DNA of 64,000 nucleotides from Ailurus styani (taxonomy: Eukaryota; Chordata; Mammalia; Carnivora; Ailuridae). The DNA lies in assembly GCA_002007465.1 (NCBI GenBank), contig LNAC01000001.1, positions 3,183,442-3,247,441 of the forward strand, given 5' to 3'. Position 1 is the stretch's first letter. Each line of letters opens with the position of its first letter. The notes under the pieces were generated by a model. It had not been told where the DNA came from, did no database searches, and was given only the letters and a program-made list of their open reading frames with translations. Made by a program: the position numbers and the translations under genes. Shown one piece after another: positions 46,426-58,194 of this stretch.

Positions 46426-49047
46426 TTTGGGTGAGTCTGTCCCTACTCTGTGACCCGGAGGCCTCGGCTTTCACAGGGATGCGCTGAGATCCTCGCCAGA
46501 GGCCGGGCCCCAGGCTGCAGTGGGAGCCTTCGGGCTGGCGTGGTTCCTGCTCCCTGCCGCGGCTCTGTCCTTTCCATCTGGGGGTGACTCCTAAGAGCTT
46601 TGACTCCGGGGGAGCACCGGCTCCCTGGTGGGCCAGGGTCTTCTGCTGGAGCTGATCATTGGCATCTTCTCCAGAAATGTTCATTTAAATGTGAACAACC
46701 AAAAATACAATTCGGAACGGAGCCTGCTGCTGGGAATCCCACGATGCTTTCCATAGCCAAATAGAAGAGATTTTTGGATGATACAGGATTTTGGATTTCC
46801 CGCTCTTTCTCAATTCCAGTGGGACGGGATGGTGCCAACCAGAGCAGCCTCCCTTTCTTGACCTTTCTCCCCTCTCCTCTTCCCGGTGTCAGCGGAGCTG
46901 TCTCCTGCCTCCTTGCCTTCCACGCCTCCTCTCTGCACCCGTTCCTCCCAGCAGCTCATGGATGGATGCTGTCCCCGTGTTGGAGAAACGGCGCAATTCT
47001 GCTTCCCAGAACATTCGGAAATGGTTCCAACCACCATCGCTCCAAAATATATCCTGGCAGAGAGCACAGGCCTGATGTTTGTTTCCAAAAACCCTTCAGA
47101 CGAGGTGGGGTCAGGCCAGCTGTGCCCGCCCCCCACCTGGCGGGGGCCGCGCTCCCTCCTGCCGGGGCCCCCCGGGAAGGCGTGCCAGCCTGTCTCAGCC
47201 CCAGGGTGGCAGAGCCCCCATCACCTTCTAAAGGCTCTTCCAGTACATGACAATAATTTGAAAAAAAAAATCCCTCTCTAATTGGCTTTTCATGAGTTCC
47301 CTGAACTGCCACCCGATTCGTGAAATGCACGTCAATGACATGAATCTGTGCCGTTTTCCCAGTTGCTTTGATCATTATCATAAACTTTGCTGCTTTGGGT
47401 TTGGCTGCTAACACATGGTAATAATTTATTACCCCTCCTTTTATATCTTCTTAAACTTGGCATGGCCTTACTTCCTCCCCCTTTCCAATTTAAGCAAGAC
47501 CACCAGACTACACTGAGACTAGGAAGGGAAGGCCACCCCATGTATTGTACAAATAGGCTAAATAAGAAGCCAGCATTTCTTCAGAGTAGACAAAGATCCT
47601 GCAAGGACGCAATCGCACTTCACGGATGGAGAAGCCTTTGTGAAGGGGGGAAAGTCCGTCACCGGATGGAAGGAGCATTTGTTCTCGATGGGTAGCCTGA
47701 AACCCCGGTCCTCCTCCAGGCGGGTGTGCTGGGCTGGCCATTCATATCAGCTCGGTGGCCCGGGGTCAGGAGCTTTCCTCCTGGTGCCTCTTCCCAGGTG
47801 TGTGCGGATATGCACCGTTTTACAGGCACCGCTGTGTACAGAGAACTGTTTGAGATTCAGGTTAATCCAAAATATTTAAGAAACTACAGCATCGCCCTGC
47901 ACAGTGATCTGTTACCCAGCTTGCTTCTTGATTTTAGGTTCAGAGATACAGTGGAGCGTCTCCAGTCCCGGTTCCACTGGTGCACCCTGGGTAAGGGCCT
48001 CCTTCTGTGTCTGCTGGAAACTTCCATCTCTCCGTGGACTGCTACTGTCCTGCGTGCGTGCTCTCAGCTCCTTCCTAAGCTGTCCCACGAAAAGTGGCAG
48101 AACTCAGAGACCTTAACGACTGGCCTGGGCTTGGAAAACGGCCACTGACTGTCCCCAGGCTGTGGGGTCTGGTCCTCAATGCAGGCAAGCAAACGGGTCC
48201 TGCCAAGGTTTCCGCCTGGCCTCGTCCAGTGCCCAGCGTGTGAACGTGGCTTTTCTGTGGCCCCCTCAGGGTAAAGGTCAACATTTCAGTAGCTGAAGAG
48301 GAAGGCTATTTGGGACACCCGAGCAATTCATGTTTTCCATTTCTTCCCACACTTAATTTCTCCATTGCTTTAGAGAAGCTCGTGCAGACATTCATTTCTT
48401 CGGTTAAGGAATCCTTGGGGTATAGACAATGGATGGATGAACACGCTGGATGGTCTGTCCAGTGGGAGGGGTGGGCCGGGCAGGTGGGGAGCTCCTTGAA
48501 AAGCAACTTATGTGCTCAGAGTCTTTCAGAAAAACCAGTAACCTTCCTCATTCTGCCAGAAGCTCCCTCCTCTCCTCTGCCTTTTCCGTTCCACCCCAGC
48601 CCTGCTGGGGTCCTGGGCTGTTCTCCCATTTCCTGGGCCTCTGCTCTGCTCTCGTCTCCTCCAGCCGTGCTGATTTCTGAGCCAGGCTTGCTGATGAGAG
48701 ACGACCTTGCCCCCCTCCCCCCCGACCCATGGCCTGGCCCTGGTGGAGGGATACATGCGGGGAGGAGTGTGGGGGCAGTGGCTGTGGGATGCACAGTGTG
48801 AGAGGGAAGTGGAGGCAGGGAGCATCGTGGACGCCCCCCTCGCCCTGCCCCAGCCCAGGAAGATGTAGTGAAATGGAGAGCGGGTGACCTGTGACTTCTG
48901 GGAGAAACCCAGGGCCACACAAAGAAGAGACAAAGACAGCTTGTTGACAGGCTTTGGAGGGAGACTTGGGGGGTCACACCATAAAGGTATGAAAAGAGGT
49001 GAGAGGGAAAGCAATGCCAATGTTTGGAAACCTCGAGCCTTGTCCGG
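46426..49047. other. Unannotated sequence with conserved-looking patches
   Basis: No gene supported. The intervals 46730-47100 and 47230-47470 are AT-richer and repeat-free, with words such as TAATAATTTATTACCCC, and could be conserved non-coding DNA. The segment 48540-48860 is GC-rich with overlapping minus-strand frames of 124-164 codons lacking domains. No interspersed repeats recognised in 2.6 kb. Confidence 0.35.
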
Positions 49048-49377
49048 TGTGGTGGTTAAATTTTTTGTGTCAACTTGGCCAACATATGGTGCCTAATTAT
49101 TTGCTCAAGCAGTAGTCTAGGTGTTGCTGTAAAGGCATTTTGTTGATAATCAATGGATTTAAATAAAGGAAATTACCCTTGGCAATGTGGCTGGGCCTCA
49201 TCCAAACCATCAGAAACCTTGAGAGCAAAAAGCCTGAGTTTTCCAAGAGAAGAAGGGATTTGCCTCAAGACTATGTTATAAGAAATCTTGCCTGAGTTTC
49301 CAGACTGTCGGCTACGGGTATCAGACTCGCCAGCTCTCACAGTTACATGAGCCAATTCCTTAAAATAAATCTTTCTC

Positions 49378-49426
<49 letters not shown>

Positions 49427-49466
49427 CCTATTGGTTCTGGTTCTCTGAAGGACCCTGACTGATACG
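49048..49466. mobile_element. Solo LTR, same family as 5135-5539
   Basis: About 419 bases, starting TGTGGTGGTTAAATTTTTTG, with GTGGCTGGGCCTCATCCAAACC and CCTTAAAATAAATCTTTCTC, and ending GGTTCTCTGAAGGACCCTGAC then TGATAC. It carries an internal (CA)n at 49379-49424 in place of the TCTCTC/TATATA tract of the family. No retroviral internal region is attached. Confidence 0.8.
49379..49424. repeat. (CA)n microsatellite inside the LTR
   Basis: About 23 CA units, grown within the low-complexity part of the LTR just after its AAATAAATCTTTCTC segment. Likely length-polymorphic. Confidence 0.95.
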
Positions 49467-51020
49467 TCAGGAATGGGCAAAGAGACTCAGGTAATCACAG
49501 CCATGTTTGGACTCAGCATGTTGGCCAAAGCCTCTGTCAGGCTAAAGTAGCCAGATTCTTTCTCCACCGTAATTCTGCTTCCACAGTGTTTTCTCTCACA
49601 CAAACTCAGCAGAAGAAACTTCAGTGCAACTTCTCACTGCCCGGCTACCTTCTGAAATGCTTCCCTCAAATTGACAGACCCTGGCTCTCCTCTTGAGATC
49701 TGCCAACCAGGCCCCAAGCAGGCGGAGCCTCCTAAGAGAACAGAGCTATTATTCCTGTAGAATATGGAATGTCTTTGAAAACCAACCTCTCTTATGTGAC
49801 CCTTGAATATTCTCCACAAGGATAATATTAATAATGGGAACTGCTATGAGAAGAATATTTAACATAAGACGCTGGCACAATGACAAACCATAGACACTTC
49901 TTTTGAAGAGCTCTATTTGCCTAACCAAATCTGTCATGTGGCCTTTCCATAAAAAAGAAGAGAGTCCCGTACTGTCATGTGGAAGAAATTCAGAACTTTG
50001 AGGTTACCAGCTAAGTGCTGATCTTCAGAGAGATTCTCGGCTCTTTGCTCTGACAGGCATAGAGGAGGAATTTTGATCCCAGCCATACCACAGTGAAGAT
50101 ACACATGGTAATTGTGGTGTGTAATTACCATGGGGCTCCCAAGAGAGCCACAAGAGAAGCCCGAAAGATCTCAGGAGAATGCCATCCTGACTCTGGCAAA
50201 GTGGGGTTGGGATATTTGTCTATAAATCTTACACAATCTTGAGGTAATTTCCAGTAACAGTGCAATCAGGAGTGTGAGTGAGTGTGTGTGGGTGTGCGGC
50301 TTGTGTAGCATACAGGCTATAAAGTTCTTGTTGGCCCATAGAGTCAAAACATCTGCTGAAGAGATAATTGACTTGTTGGCTGAATCCAACAGCATGAGAG
50401 AGACGACTGGCCAGCTGTGACTTAACCAGTTAGGGATATTTTACTGAAGTCAGTAAAGATTATATTTTTTTCAGTAGAGATTTTTGTCTGAAACAAGTAA
50501 ACTCCAAGCCTGAATATTTAAAAATAATAAAAAAAAAACCTTAGCTCTAGCAGGCATTTGAATGACAGGAATAACAACTGCATAATATTGTTTCGAAGAT
50601 TTGTTTTTATCATAACACTTGCCTCAAGTGCAGAGAACACTCATACTAGCTAGCTAAAGATAGAGTCAACATTTCTAATCTCCCAACTACACAATTTCTT
50701 CATTTCATTTGTCTGTCTTGTCACTTATTTTAGGATGTAAGCTTCCTGAAGATACAGATGCTACATGAGGGCATAATAACTATTAGTCAATGGTATCTTG
50801 GGGCTCAGGGAAGCTAGCTTGACTGGTGAGAAAAAAGGGCATCAGGCTACTGCAACTCATAGAATTTCTGAATAAAATTCAATTTCCAACCACAGATCAA
50901 TCACCTCAAGTAATGGCAAATGCTCCAGGTCAGACAGAGAAGATGGATTAGTCAACCACAGTCCCAGTCTGGAGAGGAGCTAAGATTCTGTAGCTTCTGC
51001 ATTTGCAGGTGAGGCGTTGA
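49467..51020. other. Unannotated sequence
   Basis: No gene or certain repeat. A TG-rich patch lies at 50272-50297. The stretch 50400-50760 is AT-rich. Nothing resembles an exon. Confidence 0.4.
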
Positions 51021-51029
51021 CTCCAAATG

Positions 51030-51410
51030 GTACTATCCTGTTTTCAACCATATCCTCTACCTATATCCATGAGCATATCCTTATCTATAGTCCCTGCCCC
51101 ATCTCCATCTGGCACCCAGAGCCATATCTATGTCCTTATCTCACTGGCATCCTCCACATCTTCTCCATCCACATCTCCATCCACATCTGCACCCATATCT
51201 GTGTCTGCACCAGAGCCATACCTCTATCCTCAACCTCACTGCCACCCTCAACCTTTTCTCCATCCACATCTCCACCCATATGCACGTCCATTTCTACATC
51301 CACACTCCCATCCACTTCCCCACCACATTAATAACCGTGTCCGTATCCACATCCCATCCCCATCTACCACATCGACATTCATATGGGCAGCCATGTCCAA
51401 TCTGCGTCTA
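51030..51410. repeat. Degenerate ATCTCC/CCACAT minisatellite
   Basis: About 380 bases made of loosely repeated CATATC, CATCTCCATC and CCACATCTCC words with a roughly 6-base rhythm. The rhythm keeps several plus-strand frames open (104, 132, 96 codons, rich in Ser, Pro, His, Ile). These frames are repeat artefacts. Confidence 0.8.
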
Positions 51411-51792
51411 CATATCTTGATATAAATGCTGCCATCACTATGAGTCTGTCTGATGGCACGTGCACTTTGGGAAGTTGACTGTCAAGCTGACAAGTGAGCC
51501 TGTGATGTCTTATCCCCATGAGGTTATCTAATTAGCTCCTGAGAGAATCTACAAGCTCCTGGTTCATAATTTGACCAGGTCTGCAAGATTAAGACAGCAT
51601 TCATTTTGTCACCACAAATAACTAGCCCCCCTTATGTCTGGTGACTGGTTGGCTATCACACCAGTGTCAGACTTGGCCAAGTTTCAGTGACCTAAAGCAA
51701 TTGTGAAGTCCCGAAGAGCTCCTCTGAAACACTGGCGTTTCCCTGCTGCCCGTCCTTTAACTACTCACTCCATCACATTTATCCATTCTTGG
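51411..51792. other. Unannotated sequence
   Basis: No feature recognised between the two minisatellites. Confidence 0.4.
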
Positions 51793-51985
51793 TTCTAATC
51801 CTGGTCCCTGGGAAGCTGCATTACTTCTTCAAAGTCATTGGTAGATGCATTACTTCTTCAAAGTCATTAGGTAGATGCATTACTTCTTCAAAGTCTTCAA
51901 AGTCTAATCCTGGTCCTTGGGTAGATGCATTACTTCTTCAAAGTCATTCTTCAAAGTCATTACTTCTTCAAAGTCATACTTTTGA
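51793..51985 (+). repeat. Minisatellite based on GCATTACTTCTTCAAAGTCA
   Basis: The 20-base word GCATTACTTCTTCAAAGTCA or a close variant occurs four times, mostly preceded by GGTAGAT, with extra partial copies (ATTACTTCTTCAAAGTCA). Two CTAATCCTGGTCC anchors (about 51796 and 51904) mark a larger repeat of about 108 bases. Copy spacing varies (about 28-29 bases plus insertions). Confidence 0.92.
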
Positions 51986-54242
51986 GACTTACATTGTCTT
52001 TCTTTTCCATCCAAAAGAATATTAACCACCACAAACTTCATTTTAACAGTTGGCTAAAACTGTTACCTAGCTGGTATCCAACTATTCTCCCTAACCACAC
52101 TTTATTACTAGAACATTAGCAAACCTTTCAAAGACCCAACCTATCTATTCATTTATTGCTGGATCTGTATGGGGTCTACTCGACTAGCAGAATTGAGTGT
52201 TTTCATCATCAAAAATAAGCTAAAAGAAATTGACATTGTTTTCTATTCCTAATTAGGGCCTTGGTGGATCTTTTATTCTTGGTAAATTAATGATTATAGT
52301 CAACTTAAATCTTCTTTGGGGGAGACGCAACTATTGATTTAAAAAGAGCTTAATTCCCATCTTTTCAAATAACCAGACATGGGGAACAAATCCATCAGTG
52401 ATTTGCTGTTACCTTGGTTTGTCCAAACGTGTGCATGTCAGTAGGCAAGTCTTACCAAATGCTCATTCATTCTGCTACTTTATTGAGCATCTCCAGAGCA
52501 AGGCTCTAGGCTGGCTTATTGGAGTCCACAGATCTCGGAATGCAGGACAGTGACATACTCTGAAAACCACGTGTGTGGTAGAAGTCCCTGCTGATGGAGG
52601 TATAAAAACCAGAAAGAGAATCCCTGTGTGGATTCCCATCTTAGAATTTGTCCTGGGGCAAAGGTTCAAGTGGGCTCTGCCGCTGTGGCTGTTGGGTCGT
52701 GGCAGTCACACGGCGGGGTCTGCTCTGAGGTTGCAGGTCACTTTGGGACATGTCACCGGTGCTGGCCTCTTCCTAAAATTGTCTTCAGAAAGTCCAGGCC
52801 TGGGAGGAGGCGGACGGGAGAGCGGCTTTGTGTCTCTGGTGGGATGCTGGCTGCACCGGGAGGCCACGAGGGGACCAAAGAATCTTTGTCCTGAAAGGGA
52901 CAAAAGTTTGCTTGTTTGCCACAGATGAACTTGTGGGCTTTGAGGTCAATCTTAACCAAGGAATTCCCCTTCTTTTTATTTGTGGGCCGTTGGAGGAAGT
53001 GCCAAAGAACACCACCAAGTTCCAGGGCCTTTTTACTCCTAAAAATGCTGTGGCTTCTCCATGGAGAAAAACTGCATATAAGGAGTAATTTGGTTAAGAG
53101 ACTGTCAATTAAAACGCTCCTGACTCGATCTTATTTTTCTCCTGCACAGGATATAGTTTTCCCTCGATGTTTCCACAAATATGTAAAAAATGTTGGCCCC
53201 AAAAGTAACAGTCAAATATTTATTTTACATTTAACAACATCAAGAGTTACTTGAGTGTTTTTGTTATTTTAATTTTAAGGCCGTGGTCTGTTATTTCATG
53301 TGAATGAGAGATAAAACTTTTTCTGTGGTTTAACTGATAGGATGTTTTAAGACTTAAGAAATTAAAAGAAAAACAAAAAACCAACTACGATATGAAACTT
53401 CCCTATTCCTGACCCTCTCCTTGTTCGTGTTCTTAAAATTCATATTAAAATGTTGGGAATTAAAATTTAATTAGAATTAAAATCACTGCCCAGTCTTGAG
53501 ACATCAAAACTGCAGAGGACGGCGGGCACCCTACTTGATTGCTGCCGTGTGGCGAGGCTGTTTCACTTCATGTCGACGGAAGAACCATGTTTTCATTTTA
53601 AGACATCCTCTCGTCATTAGAGAAATATTTTCCTACTTTTGTTTCCCATGACTACGTGTTCCTATTGCACATTGTGATGTGGTTAGTGGATCGATGCTTA
53701 CTCGATGCGAGACTGTGAGCATTAGTGAAGTCAGGAACAGAGCGGAGAGTTGGTGACAAGATTTGTTTTCTAAATCGGTTTAGTGCATCAGATTTCCAAC
53801 ACGCTAGATTCCTTGAAGCTGAAATAATTGCAAAACACAAAAGCCAATGCTGAGCAGTAACTGACTTCAGTCAAGTGAAAACTCAAGTCTGTTTGTGTCC
53901 AGGCCACCATGGGGAGTGGAGATTCGATGCAGTGGGAGGCCCTGGGGCTCCCAGCCGAGCTGCCCCTGGCAGGAGGGGTGAGGGTCCTGAACAGGGGGCA
54001 GCTGTTCAAACTCATGGCCTGGAGGACTGGGGTGGCTGAAGGCAGCCTGCAGATCTCCTATCTGAATCGGATCCTTCTGCTCTGGCCTGCTGTCAGAAGC
54101 TGGGATCAGGTGGCAGGAACAGTGTTTGTGTGCAGGAGTGGGGGTTGGTGGGCAGCGCTGTCCTCAAGTGAGGCTCCCTCCTAGCACAGGTGGGTTCATG
54201 TCTCCTAATGCAAGTAATTCTCTTCCTTCCCTGGGTAAGCAT
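51986..54242. other. Unannotated, repeat-poor sequence
   Basis: No gene supported. The part 52900-53480 has a conserved-looking AT-rich texture (AAAATGTTGGCCCCAAAAG, ATTTAACAACATCAAG). Plus-strand frames of 117, 86 and 112 codons at 52575-53254 overlap each other in different frames and match nothing known. Confidence 0.35.
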
Positions 54243-54661
54243 GGTGAGGACGGTCCAGAGGGGGACAGGAGAGGGGTCCTGATGTCCTGGTGAGGACGGT
54301 CCAGAGGGGGACAGGAGACGGGTCCTGATGTCCTGGTGAGGAAGGGACACAGTGGGACAGGAGATGGGTCCTGACGTCCTGGTGAGGACGGTCCAGAGGG
54401 AAACAGGAGAGGGGAGGGGTCCTGACGTCCTGGCGAGGATGGTCCAGAGGGGGACAGGAGACAGGTCCTGATGTCCTGGCAAGGATGGTCCAGAGTGGGG
54501 CAGGAGATGGGTCCTGATGTCCTGGTGAGGACGGTCCAGAGGGGGACAGGAGACGGGTCCTGATGTCCTGGTGAGGACGGTCCAGAGGGGGACAGGAGAT
54601 GGGTCCTGACGTCCTGGTGAGGAAGGGACACAGTGGGACAGGAGATGGGTCCTGACATCGT
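54243..54661 (+). repeat. 46-bp minisatellite, nine copies
   Basis: Nine head-to-tail units beginning GGTGAGGACGGTCCAGAGGG and ending in CCTGATGTCCT. All are 46 bases except unit 4, which is 51 by a small internal duplication. Units 2 and 7 are identical, and units 3 and 9 share the variant GGAAGGGACACAGTGGGACA, so there is a higher-order pattern. No unit carries a stop on the minus strand in any frame, which explains long minus-strand frames (198, 192 and 164 codons) in all three phases. Confidence 0.98.
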
Positions 54662-54829
54662 GGTGGTTGGATGGAACCCACCCACACAACTGAAAGCAAT
54701 CTGCTTTACTTGAAGTTCACTGTCATCCACAAATACTGTCACAGAAACATCTAGAATAGTATTGGGTCACATATTTGAGTGCTGTGGCTCAGCCAAGTCA
54801 ATACAAAAAATTAACCATCACACGTGTCC
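54662..54829. other. Short unique spacer
   Basis: About 170 bases between the minisatellite and an L2 fragment, with nothing recognised. Confidence 0.4.
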
Positions 54830-55150
54830 TTCTAGGTCCTCTCCTTGCTTCAGACACCCCAGGACATGCTCCAGCTCTGGCCCAGGGCCTTGGCAGGGGC
54901 TATAAGCTCTGCCTGGGACACTGTTCCTGCAGACGTCCACATGGCTCATTCAACATTCCCATCAGATCCTTGACCAAAGTCTATTTCTTGTGATCCCCAC
55001 CCTGATGGTCTATTTACAGAGCATCCTGTCCCAGCACCCTACCCTGTCAATCTGCCCTACCCGGATCCACTGCTCTGTTTTTCCCTGGTATTTACCAGCT
55101 GCCTTGCTATGGGATGTACTGCTTTTGTTTATTGTTAATTTTATGGTTTT
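54830..55150 (+). repeat. L2 LINE 3' region
   Basis: CCTGGGACACTGTTCCTGCAG, ACGTCCACATGGCTCATTC, GCACCCTACCCTGTCAATC and TGCTTTTGTTTATTGTTAA follow the L2 3' text ('...tgcctggaatgctcttcc...ctcc...tttgtttattgtc') in plus orientation. Moderately diverged, non-coding. Confidence 0.65.
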
Positions 55151-55479
55151 GCACTGGGAGAAGCATCTTCGTATGAATAGGTGAGCATCTAAAACAGTAG
55201 TGATACAGAGTGGGGCTCCAGAAATATCACTTTACCGAATGCTCCTTTTCCGATACAGCCAGAGGGTCCCTTCCACAAGGAGAAACAAGGAGATAAACTC
55301 CTGGGTACGGAGTGTGGATTCTGCTGTTTCCCATCACGTGACCCTTTAGTGCACCTGCTGGCAGCCTGCCCACATTCCGAAGGTCACCCACATTCACCTG
55401 CCCATCTCTGCTGGGCTTGACCGGAAGCTCAGAAATAGAATTGTGGCATTTTCACAAACCCTCACCTTCAACAGTTCAT
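55151..55479. other. Unannotated sequence
   Basis: No feature recognised. Confidence 0.4.
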
Positions 55480-55605
55480 CTTTTATGTGTAGATAAAGAA
55501 ACAGCAAATTCAAGCTATTAACTATGGTGTCCAGAACTTCTCAGGCAGGTAGTGGGGTCCAGAGCCAAAGCTCTGTCTCTTGATTCCCATTCCCACCACA
55601 TTCTT
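55480..55605 (-). repeat. MIR SINE, antisense
   Basis: TGTAGATAAAGAAACAGC, CAGGCAGGTAGTGGGGTCC and AGAGCCAAAGCTCTG keep the order of the reverse-complement MIR ('acagatgaagaaactg...agtggcagagccagg'). Confidence 0.55.
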
Positions 55606-56807
55606 GTTTTGTTTTGTTTTGAACTAAAAGCAACCACAAAATAAAATGAAGTCTACTTGTTTCCTGCAAAAAGATCCATATGCAAATAGAGTTGTCATCC
55701 TTTGACATGAAAGGTCAGTCCTAGGCCATCCATCCTCTATCTCCGGCACAGGGAGCCACCGTCCCTAACCTGGGAAATCAGAACACCTGTGAGCAGCACC
55801 TGCTACCCTGGTGAACGGCACTGGAAGAGGCGGCAACAGGACGCATGGACACCCTGTGTGTGTGGCTAGGCCCGGGTTCTGAATGGCTATGGACATACTT
55901 AATTGTGAAGAGGAAGACACGTGAGACTCCTGGTGCGATTACAAGAATAATTTTCCTTTGCATAGAAGGCCTCTCTCTCCTCCCCATGGTGCACGTGAAA
56001 GGCAGGCTTTGGGCTGAGTGCCTGGGTGCTCTGCTGAAGTGGGTGAGAAGAGAGGTTTTAGCACAAATCCTTCAGTGCCTTGGCATTCTGCCAGCAGCTG
56101 CCAGAGACCTGGTGTTCCTGCAGAGATTCCAGCCCCGTCTGCCTAGGTGACCACACAATGATCTTATGGGATCCGACCCAGGCTGGTGTGGATGGTCGGG
56201 CCCACAGCAATCTCATTTTGGACTTGCTTTGCAGTTAAATATAAAAATAAGGGTATTTTCTTTACTTTCCCTTGTTCCTACATGCAGGAGGGAGGGGTAA
56301 AGAAGCAAGTGAGGAATGAGGTCCTTTACTGCACGAATCTGCTTCTAGATCCCACAAGCCACAGCTCACTGGAAGGGTCCGTCCGGGAGCTGCTCAAGGT
56401 CCTGTCTGAACAGGGAGGGAACTATTTCAGTCTGCTGTGGGGTGAATATTCCTCTCTGCCAAATGCCGATAAATAGGACACATTTGTTTTCTGATCAGCC
56501 CTAGAATTTTGTGTTTCCATGCCTCTCACACATTCAGTCTACAAATATTTATTGAGCACATGTGAAAATACCAGCCTTGAGCCTTTCAGGAGACTAGAGG
56601 ATGGCAGGTTGCAAGATGCTCCGGGTGCCTGATGGCTCCGAGTATGGGAGGGGGGGCCCCGGGGTGTGGAGCAGTCTGGATTCAGTGGGTCCAGGAGAAG
56701 GGGTCTGTGGCAGTGACAGGACCCCCCGTGTAGGAGCAGGAGTGGGGAGTGCCATGGCGGGCCACTCTGATTACCAGCCTGTTGATAGCTGCTCCCAGTG
56801 GGATTAG
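55606..56807. other. Unannotated sequence, one old repeat end
   Basis: A (GTTTT)n patch lies at 55606-55620. CAAATATTTATTGAGCACATG at 56541-56561 is an isolated antisense MIR/L2 end. No gene recognised; the frames at 55845-56150 and 56186-56476 have no domains. Confidence 0.4.
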
Positions 56808-57165
56808 TATCTTACGGCTGCTGTAACAAGGATCACCGACTGGGCAGCTTCAAACAACAGAAACCTAGTCTCCTTGTCCTGGAGCTCAGAAGTCTCAAGT
56901 CAGGGTTTCAGCAGGACCACAAACTCCCCAAGGCTTTTGCAGAAGCTCCTGGTGGCTGCTGGTGCTTTGGGCTTTTGGTTGCGTCCCTCCCACCTCTGCC
57001 TCTGTCTCTAAGCAGCCTCTTTCCATTCATGTCTGTGTTCTCTCATCTTCAGAAAAGGGCCCCAGTCATGGGAGTTAAGGCCCACCCTAAATCCAGGATG
57101 ATTTCATCCTGAGATTCTTAATTTCCAGATAGAGTCACATTCTGAGGTTGCAGGAGGACATGGGT
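56808..57165 (-). mobile_element. MLT1-like LTR, antisense
   Basis: TACGGCTGCTGTAACAAGGATC, GACTGGGCAGCTTCAAACAAC, TCCTGGTGGCTGCTGGTGC, CCAGGATGATTTCATCCTGAG and TAGAGTCACATTCTGAGG are reverse-complement MaLR LTR text in the correct order. Non-coding. Confidence 0.75.
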
Positions 57166-57353
57166 GGTGGGGGACGGGGGCACCCCTCGGGCCACTGCTC
57201 CCTGGAAGTCTTGATGGGGACTGGGCTTAGATGGTGGGTGAGAATGAAGAGGGGGGACTCGTGTGGAGGTAGCACCCCCGAACGAGAATACCAGGAGTCA
57301 CCCGTGCTCCCCTCTCTACCTTGCCCCATTCACTCTGGGCTGGCCAACCAGAG
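57166..57353. other. Unannotated spacer
   Basis: No feature recognised. Confidence 0.4.
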
Positions 57354-57577
57354 CAGGGTTTGGCGAACTCCAGCCTGAGGGCCAAATCCAGGCTGCCACC
57401 TGCTTCTGTGAATAAAGATTTATTGGAACACAGTCACATCCATTTGCTTACGTACAGTCTGTGGCTGCTTTCCCACCATGGCAGCAGACCGGCTGGGTTG
57501 CAACAGAGCCTGTGTGACCCGCAAAGCCTAAGATATTTACTCTCTTATCTTTTACAGAAAATGTTTACTGACCCTTG
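57354..57577. mobile_element. Short hAT-type non-autonomous DNA transposon
   Basis: Starts CAGGGTTTGGCGAAC and ends TGTTTACTGACCCTTG, imperfect terminal inverted repeats of the CAGGGGTCGGCAAAC family. Internal landmarks are GGGCCAAATCCAGGCTGCC, AATAAAGATTTATTGGAACACAG and CCCGCAAAGCCTAAGATATTT. At about 224 bases it is full-length for this MITE group. No target duplication is preserved. I do not commit to a Repbase name. Confidence 0.8.
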
Positions 57578-58194
57578 GATTCAAGGAATCCTTGCCCTGA
57601 GGCAGCGGGGCTGGTCTTGGGGAAGATGGAAAGGACCACCTCCCATCTGCAGTTGGCCTCCTCAGGTCCCACTTTTGCTTGGGCTCCAAGTCCTCAGGAC
57701 TCTGTCCTGCCCAACCATCTCACCCTAGAAAAAGCAGAGCCCCATGTTAGCCCACGAGGGATGATGATAACCATCTACAGAAGGGGCTTGCACCTGCTTT
57801 CTCTGAGCACAGAGAAACATAATTAATGCATTCTTTAATTTCCAGGCCTTTTAATTAGTCTCTCTAACGAAGCACAGGTATCAAAGAAGAAGCATGGGCT
57901 GCCCTGGGCCTTCCTTGCAGGGTTCTCTTACACCGGAAGCTATCTTGTGTTGAGCTAGGCCTCAGGATGTCGTTAAAGGGCACTGGGTGCCATGCCTGGC
58001 CAGGAGTGAGTGCTCAGGAAATCGACACCGATGGAGTTTGGTGACCACGACTATGACAGCCAGCATCCTTGTTGCGCTCTCAGCTGTTCTGGGAGGTTGG
58101 GAGCCAGCGTCTATCCCCAGGTGTCTTTTAAACTAAGAGGGCCATGCCTTCATAGGTCTCCAAGGCCAAAGCTTTCTGTTTTCTGCTTTCAACC
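57578..58194. other. Unannotated sequence with MIR 3' end
   Basis: GGGTGCCATGCCTGGCCAGG and GTGAGTGCTCAGGAAATC at about 57987-58022 resemble a MIR 3' terminus. Nothing else recognised. Confidence 0.35.

Noticed and set aside
49048..49466. Possible provirus with the LTR at 5135-5539
   Set aside because: The copies are 44 kb apart with unrelated sequence, other repeats and no retroviral genes between them; they are independent solo LTRs.
51030..51410. Possible CRISPR-like or direct-repeat array
   Set aside because: The units are degenerate and contiguous without uniform spacers, and the host is a mammal. It is a minisatellite.
53909..54184. Plus-strand frame of 91 codons with a plausible start
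   Set aside because: Too short and without a recognisable motif; no splice context could be argued.
54093..54742. Three overlapping minus-strand frames of 164-198 codons
   Set aside because: They are translations of a 46-bp minisatellite that has no stop in any phase, so their openness is a repeat artefact.
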